14,551 bases of DNA from NCBI GenBank assembly GCA_947245315.1, contig CAMXNV010000027.1, positions 1 through 14,551 on the forward strand. The letters run 5' to 3'. Positions 12,103 through 14,551 of the stretch are shown here, piece by piece. Origin of the DNA: an uncultured Oscillibacter sp. GTDB lineage: Bacteria; Bacillota; Clostridia; Oscillospirales; Oscillospiraceae. Both the position numbers and the translations under genes were made by a program. The notes beneath the pieces are model-generated. The model saw only the letters and a program-made list of their open reading frames with translations. It was not told the DNA's origin and searched no databases. Every line of letters starts with the position of its first letter. Position 1 is the stretch's first letter.

Positions 12103-13848
12103 ATGGATATTTTTTCCCTGTTTACCCTTTGCGGCGGGCTGGCCTTTTTCCTGTACGGCATGACCACCATGTCCAAGAGCCTGGAGAAGATGGCCGGTGG
12201 CCGCCTGGAGCGGCTTTTGAAGCGCATGACCTCCAACCCCATGAAGGGGCTGCTGCTGGGGGCGGGCATCACCATCGCCATCCAGTCCTCCTCGGCGGTG
12301 ACGGTGATGCTGGTGGGCCTGGTGAACTCGGGGGTCATGGAGCTGGGGCAGACCATCGGGGTCATCATGGGGTCCAACGTGGGCACCACGCTGACGGCCT
12401 GGATTCTGTCCCTCACCGGCATCGAGAGTGAGAGCGTGCTGCTGAACATGCTCAAGCCGGAGAACTTCTCCCCCCTCTTCGCCCTGGCGGGCATCCTGCT
12501 CATCATGGGGTCCAAGCGCCAGCGGCGGCGGGACATCGGGCGGATTCTCATCGGCTTTGCCATCCTGATGTCCGGCATGGAGATGATGAAGAACTCCGTC
12601 AGCCCCCTGGCGGAGCTGCCGGGCTTCTCCGATCTGCTGACGGCCTTCAACAACCCCCTGCTGGGGGTGCTGGTGGGGGCGGTGTTCACGGGGGTCATCC
12701 AGTCCTCGGCGGCCTCCGTGGGCATTTTGCAGGCCCTGGCCCTCACGGGGTCCGTCACCTACGGCATGGCCATCCCCATCATCATGGGCCAGAACATCGG
12801 CACCTGCGTCACGGCGCTGCTGTCCTCCATCGGGGTCTCCCGGGGGGCCAAGCGGGTGTCCGTCATCCACATGGCCTTCAACATCATCGGGTCCGCCGTG
12901 GGGCTGATCCTCTTCTGCGGCGGGGACCTGCTCTTCCACTTCCCCTTCATGGACCTGGCCGCCGGGGCGGTGGGTATCGCCCTCTGCCACACGATTTTCA
13001 ACGTGGGCACCACGGCCCTGCTGCTGCCCTTCACCGGCCAGCTGGAACGGCTGGCCCGGGCGGCTGTCAAAGAAGGGGACAAGACCCCTCCCTTCGCCTT
13101 CCTGGACCCCCTACTGATCCGGACTCCCGGCGCGGCGGTCAGCGAGTGCGCCGCCATGACCAACGAGATGGGCGCCCTGGCCCGGAAGAGCCTGCTGGCC
13201 GCCCTGGGGCAGCTGTCCGGGTATAGCGGGGAGGTGGAGGCGGAGCTCCTGGAAAACGAGGACAAGCTGGACGTGTACGAGGACCGCCTCAGCGGCTACC
13301 TGGTGCAGATTTCCCAGCACGGCCTCTCCATGGAGGACATCCACACCGTCTCCCGGCTGCTCCACGCCATCGGGGACTTTGAGCGCATCGGGGACCACGC
13401 CCTGAACATCCAGGAGTCCGCCCGGGAGCTCCACGAGAAGGGGCTGAGCTTCTCCGGCGCGGCGGAGGCGGAGCTCCGGGTGCTGGAAAAAGCCCTGGAG
13501 GACATTCTGACCGCGGCGGTGAAGTGCTTCCAGGCGGACGATCCCGCCGCCGCCAAGCTGGTGGAACCCCTGGAGGAGACCATCGACCGGCTCACCGACG
13601 AGATTCGGACCCGGCACATCCACCGGCTCCAGGCCGGGGAGTGCACCGTGCAGCTGGGCTTTATTCTGAGCGACCTGCTGACGAACCTGGAGCGGGTCAG
13701 CGACCACTGCTCCAACATCGCCGTCTGCGTCATCGAGGAGCGGGAGGACCACGCGGAGCAGCGCCACGCCTACCTCCACGACTTCAAGGCCGCCGGGGAG
13801 TTCACCGAGACTTTGGACAAGGACCTGGAAAAATACAAACTTCCCTGA
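12103..13848 (+). CDS. Na+/phosphate cotransporter with C-terminal PhoU-like domain
   Basis: This 581-residue NptA-type transporter (PF02690 family) imports, or in some relatives exports, phosphate with sodium. The first ~315 residues are membrane-embedded and contain the inverted-repeat signatures QSSSAVTV (61-68) and QSSAASVG (200-207), each followed by the GxNxGTxxTA pattern (GSNVGTTLTA, GQNIGTCVTA). From about 345 on, a helical PhoU-like domain has the paired metal-binding motifs DFERIGDHALNI (425-436) and NLERVSDHCSNI (528-539). This transporter-PhoU fusion is common in Firmicutes. ATG 12103 is preferred over ATG 12097 because GAGGA (12091-12095) is 7 nt from the former and almost touches the latter. 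The upstream direct repeats suggest phosphate control. Confidence 0.93.
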   Translation: MDIFSLFTLCGGLAFFLYGMTTMSKSLEKMAGGRLERLLKRMTSNPMKGLLLGAGITIAIQSSSAVTVMLVGLVNSGVMELGQTIGVIMGSNVGTTLTAWILSLTGIESESVLLNMLKPENFSPLFALAGILLIMGSKRQRRRDIGRILIGFAILMSGMEMMKNSVSPLAELPGFSDLLTAFNNPLLGVLVGAVFTGVIQSSAASVGILQALALTGSVTYGMAIPIIMGQNIGTCVTALLSSIGVSRGAKRVSVIHMAFNIIGSAVGLILFCGGDLLFHFPFMDLAAGAVGIALCHTIFNVGTTALLLPFTGQLERLARAAVKEGDKTPPFAFLDPLLIRTPGAAVSECAAMTNEMGALARKSLLAALGQLSGYSGEVEAELLENEDKLDVYEDRLSGYLVQISQHGLSMEDIHTVSRLLHAIGDFERIGDHALNIQESARELHEKGLSFSGAAEAELRVLEKALEDILTAAVKCFQADDPAAAKLVEPLEETIDRLTDEIRTRHIHRLQAGECTVQLGFILSDLLTNLERVSDHCSNIAVCVIEEREDHAEQRHAYLHDFKAAGEFTETLDKDLEKYKLP

Positions 13849-13874
13849 GTTACTTTTCTTGAAAGAAAAGTAAC
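13849..13874. repeat. Perfect 12-bp inverted repeat after the phosphate transporter
   Basis: GTTACTTTTCTT (13849-13860) and AAGAAAAGTAAC (13863-13874) pair around GA, immediately after the TGA stop. A second, imperfect stem-loop follows (TCGCTC...GAGCGA, about 13890-13926). There is no T-run after either. The sequence resembles a widespread intergenic palindrome (recollection, unsearched), perhaps an mRNA-stabilising or repeat element. Confidence 0.55.
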
Positions 13875-13949
13875 CAAAAGAACTTTAGCTCGCTCTGGCA
13901 GTCTGGTAATAGTCCAGGCTGGAGCGACGGCAACGAAGATACAGTGAAA

Positions 13950-13985
13950 AGGACCGCCGGATTTTTCCCGGCGGTCCTCTTTGTC
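13950..13985. terminator. Bidirectional terminator between phosphate transporter and M23 peptidase genes
   Basis: AGGACCGCCGG (13950-13960) pairs with CCGGCGGTCCT (13968-13978), an 11-bp perfect stem with loop ATTTTTC. On the plus strand it is followed by CTTTGTCTTT; on the minus strand the preceding AAAA becomes a short T-run. It can serve both convergent genes and lies 11 nt from the peptidase stop. Confidence 0.8.
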
Positions 13986-13996
13986 TTTCTCTATGG

Positions 13997-14551
13997 CTAC
14001 AGGTAGTTCAGCGGGTTCTTGGCCACGCCGTTATAGCGGACCTCAAAGTGGCAGTGGTTTCCGGTGGAGTTGCCCGTGGAGCCCGCCCGGGCGATCTGCT
14101 GGCCCTTGTAGACCTTCTGGCCCACGGAGACCGTCAGGCTGCTGTTGTGGCCGTACCGGGTCACATAGCCGTTTCCGTGGTCGATCTGGACCAGGTAGCC
14201 GTAGCCGCCCATCCACCCGGAGTAGGTGACCGTGCCGCCGTCCGCGGCGTAGATGGGGGTTCCTCTCGGGACGGCGATGTCGATGCCCTTGTGGTTCGTG
14301 GACCCGATGCCGCCGGGGGAGCTCCGCCCGCCGAAGCGGGAGGTAATCCGCCCCGTGGTGGGCCAGCGGAAGGTGCCCGAGGCCGCGGTGATGGGCTTGG
14401 GCTTGGTGCCCTGGAGCCGGTGCTCCGTCACGGGCTGGCGGAGGGTGACGGAGGAGAGAACGGTCCGCTCCGTCTCCTCGCCGTTGACATAGGTCACATT
14501 GGCCACCGTGTCCGCCGCCCCGTATTCCCCGGGGGAGGTGACCCTGTAGTC
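13997..14551 (-). CDS. G5 / M23-family cell-wall metallopeptidase, C-terminal part (runs off right edge)
   Basis: The frame is open to the last base, so only the C-terminal 184 residues are visible. They begin in a G5 domain (VNGEETERTVLSS then LQGTKP), a beta-rich module that binds N-acetylglucosamine-type polymers, followed by a complete M23 (LytM-like) peptidase domain. Zinc ligands are H87 and D91 (NHKGIDIA) and H168 of HCHFEVR, with H166 and H135 (RYGHNSS) as catalytic histidines; numbers count from the window edge. GWMGGYGYLVQIDHGNGYVTRY is typical. Such proteins are exported and cut peptidoglycan cross-links in growth or sporulation; the missing N-terminus probably carries a signal or anchor and perhaps LysM domains. 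A GTG at 14506 is only an internal valine, not the start. The stop is TAG. Confidence 0.95.
   Translation of the reverse strand, partial: DYRVTSPGEYGAADTVANVTYVNGEETERTVLSSVTLRQPVTEHRLQGTKPKPITAASGTFRWPTTGRITSRFGGRSSPGGIGSTNHKGIDIAVPRGTPIYAADGGTVTYSGWMGGYGYLVQIDHGNGYVTRYGHNSSLTVSVGQKVYKGQQIARAGSTGNSTGNHCHFEVRYNGVAKNPLNYL

Noticed and set aside
14507..14551. Start of the M23 peptidase at GTG 14506
   Set aside because: The frame stays open for the 15 codons to the window edge and those residues continue a G5-like domain, so the gene begins outside the window.
1..14551. CRISPR array, tRNA or rRNA genes, prophage or IS transposase
   Set aside because: I looked for regular spaced repeats, cloverleaf or rRNA-like tracts and transposase or integrase motifs on both strands and saw none.

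Overview
This window looks like chromosome from a high-GC, low-motility-signal Firmicute, most likely of the Oscillospiraceae (Flavonifractor/Oscillibacter/Lawsonibacter-like). That placement is inference. It rests on strong GGAGG-type Shine-Dalgarno sites, sigma-A promoters with TTGACA/TATAAT boxes and 16-17 nt spacers, GC-rich codon use, a clostridial-type 7TM hybrid histidine kinase next to a CheX protein, and short palindromic repeats of the kind common in gut Oscillospiraceae. No prophage, IS transposase, CRISPR array, tRNA or rRNA is visible.

Left end (1-1500, minus strand): the 5' part of uvrB (nucleotide excision repair), with a promoter overlapped by a LexA-type SOS box. Upstream is radC with its own promoter and a structured 5' UTR. 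Two palindromic repeat elements flank this DNA-repair pair.

Signalling block (1531-6540): a plus-strand PilZ-domain gene (predicted cyclic-di-GMP receptor) converges on a minus-strand four-gene operon. In transcription order the operon encodes a 7TM-PAS-HisKA-HATPase-REC-Hpt hybrid kinase, a stand-alone receiver, a CheX-type phosphatase and a second stand-alone receiver. It reads as a self-contained phosphorelay with a built-in dephosphorylating enzyme and no DNA-binding output. It is driven by a near-consensus promoter and preceded by a ~160-nt leader that can fold into a long closing helix around two GC-rich hairpins. This block is the most interesting part of the window.

Middle (6660-10320, plus strand): a small orphan secreted or membrane-anchored protein, then ftsH (membrane AAA+ zinc protease, with an unusual Glu/Pro/Ala-rich tail), then a GNAT acetyltransferase that is probably co-transcribed with ftsH.

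Right end: malQ (4-alpha-glucanotransferase), whose consensus promoter lies inside the terminator of the acetyltransferase gene. Next is a Na+/phosphate cotransporter with a C-terminal PhoU-like domain, preceded by 11-bp-phased direct repeats that could be a Pho-type operator. It converges, through a bidirectional terminator, on the 3' part of a minus-strand G5-M23 cell-wall peptidase that runs off the window.

Apart from the signalling cassette and its leader, the genes are conserved housekeeping types. The notable observations outside that cassette are mostly regulatory.
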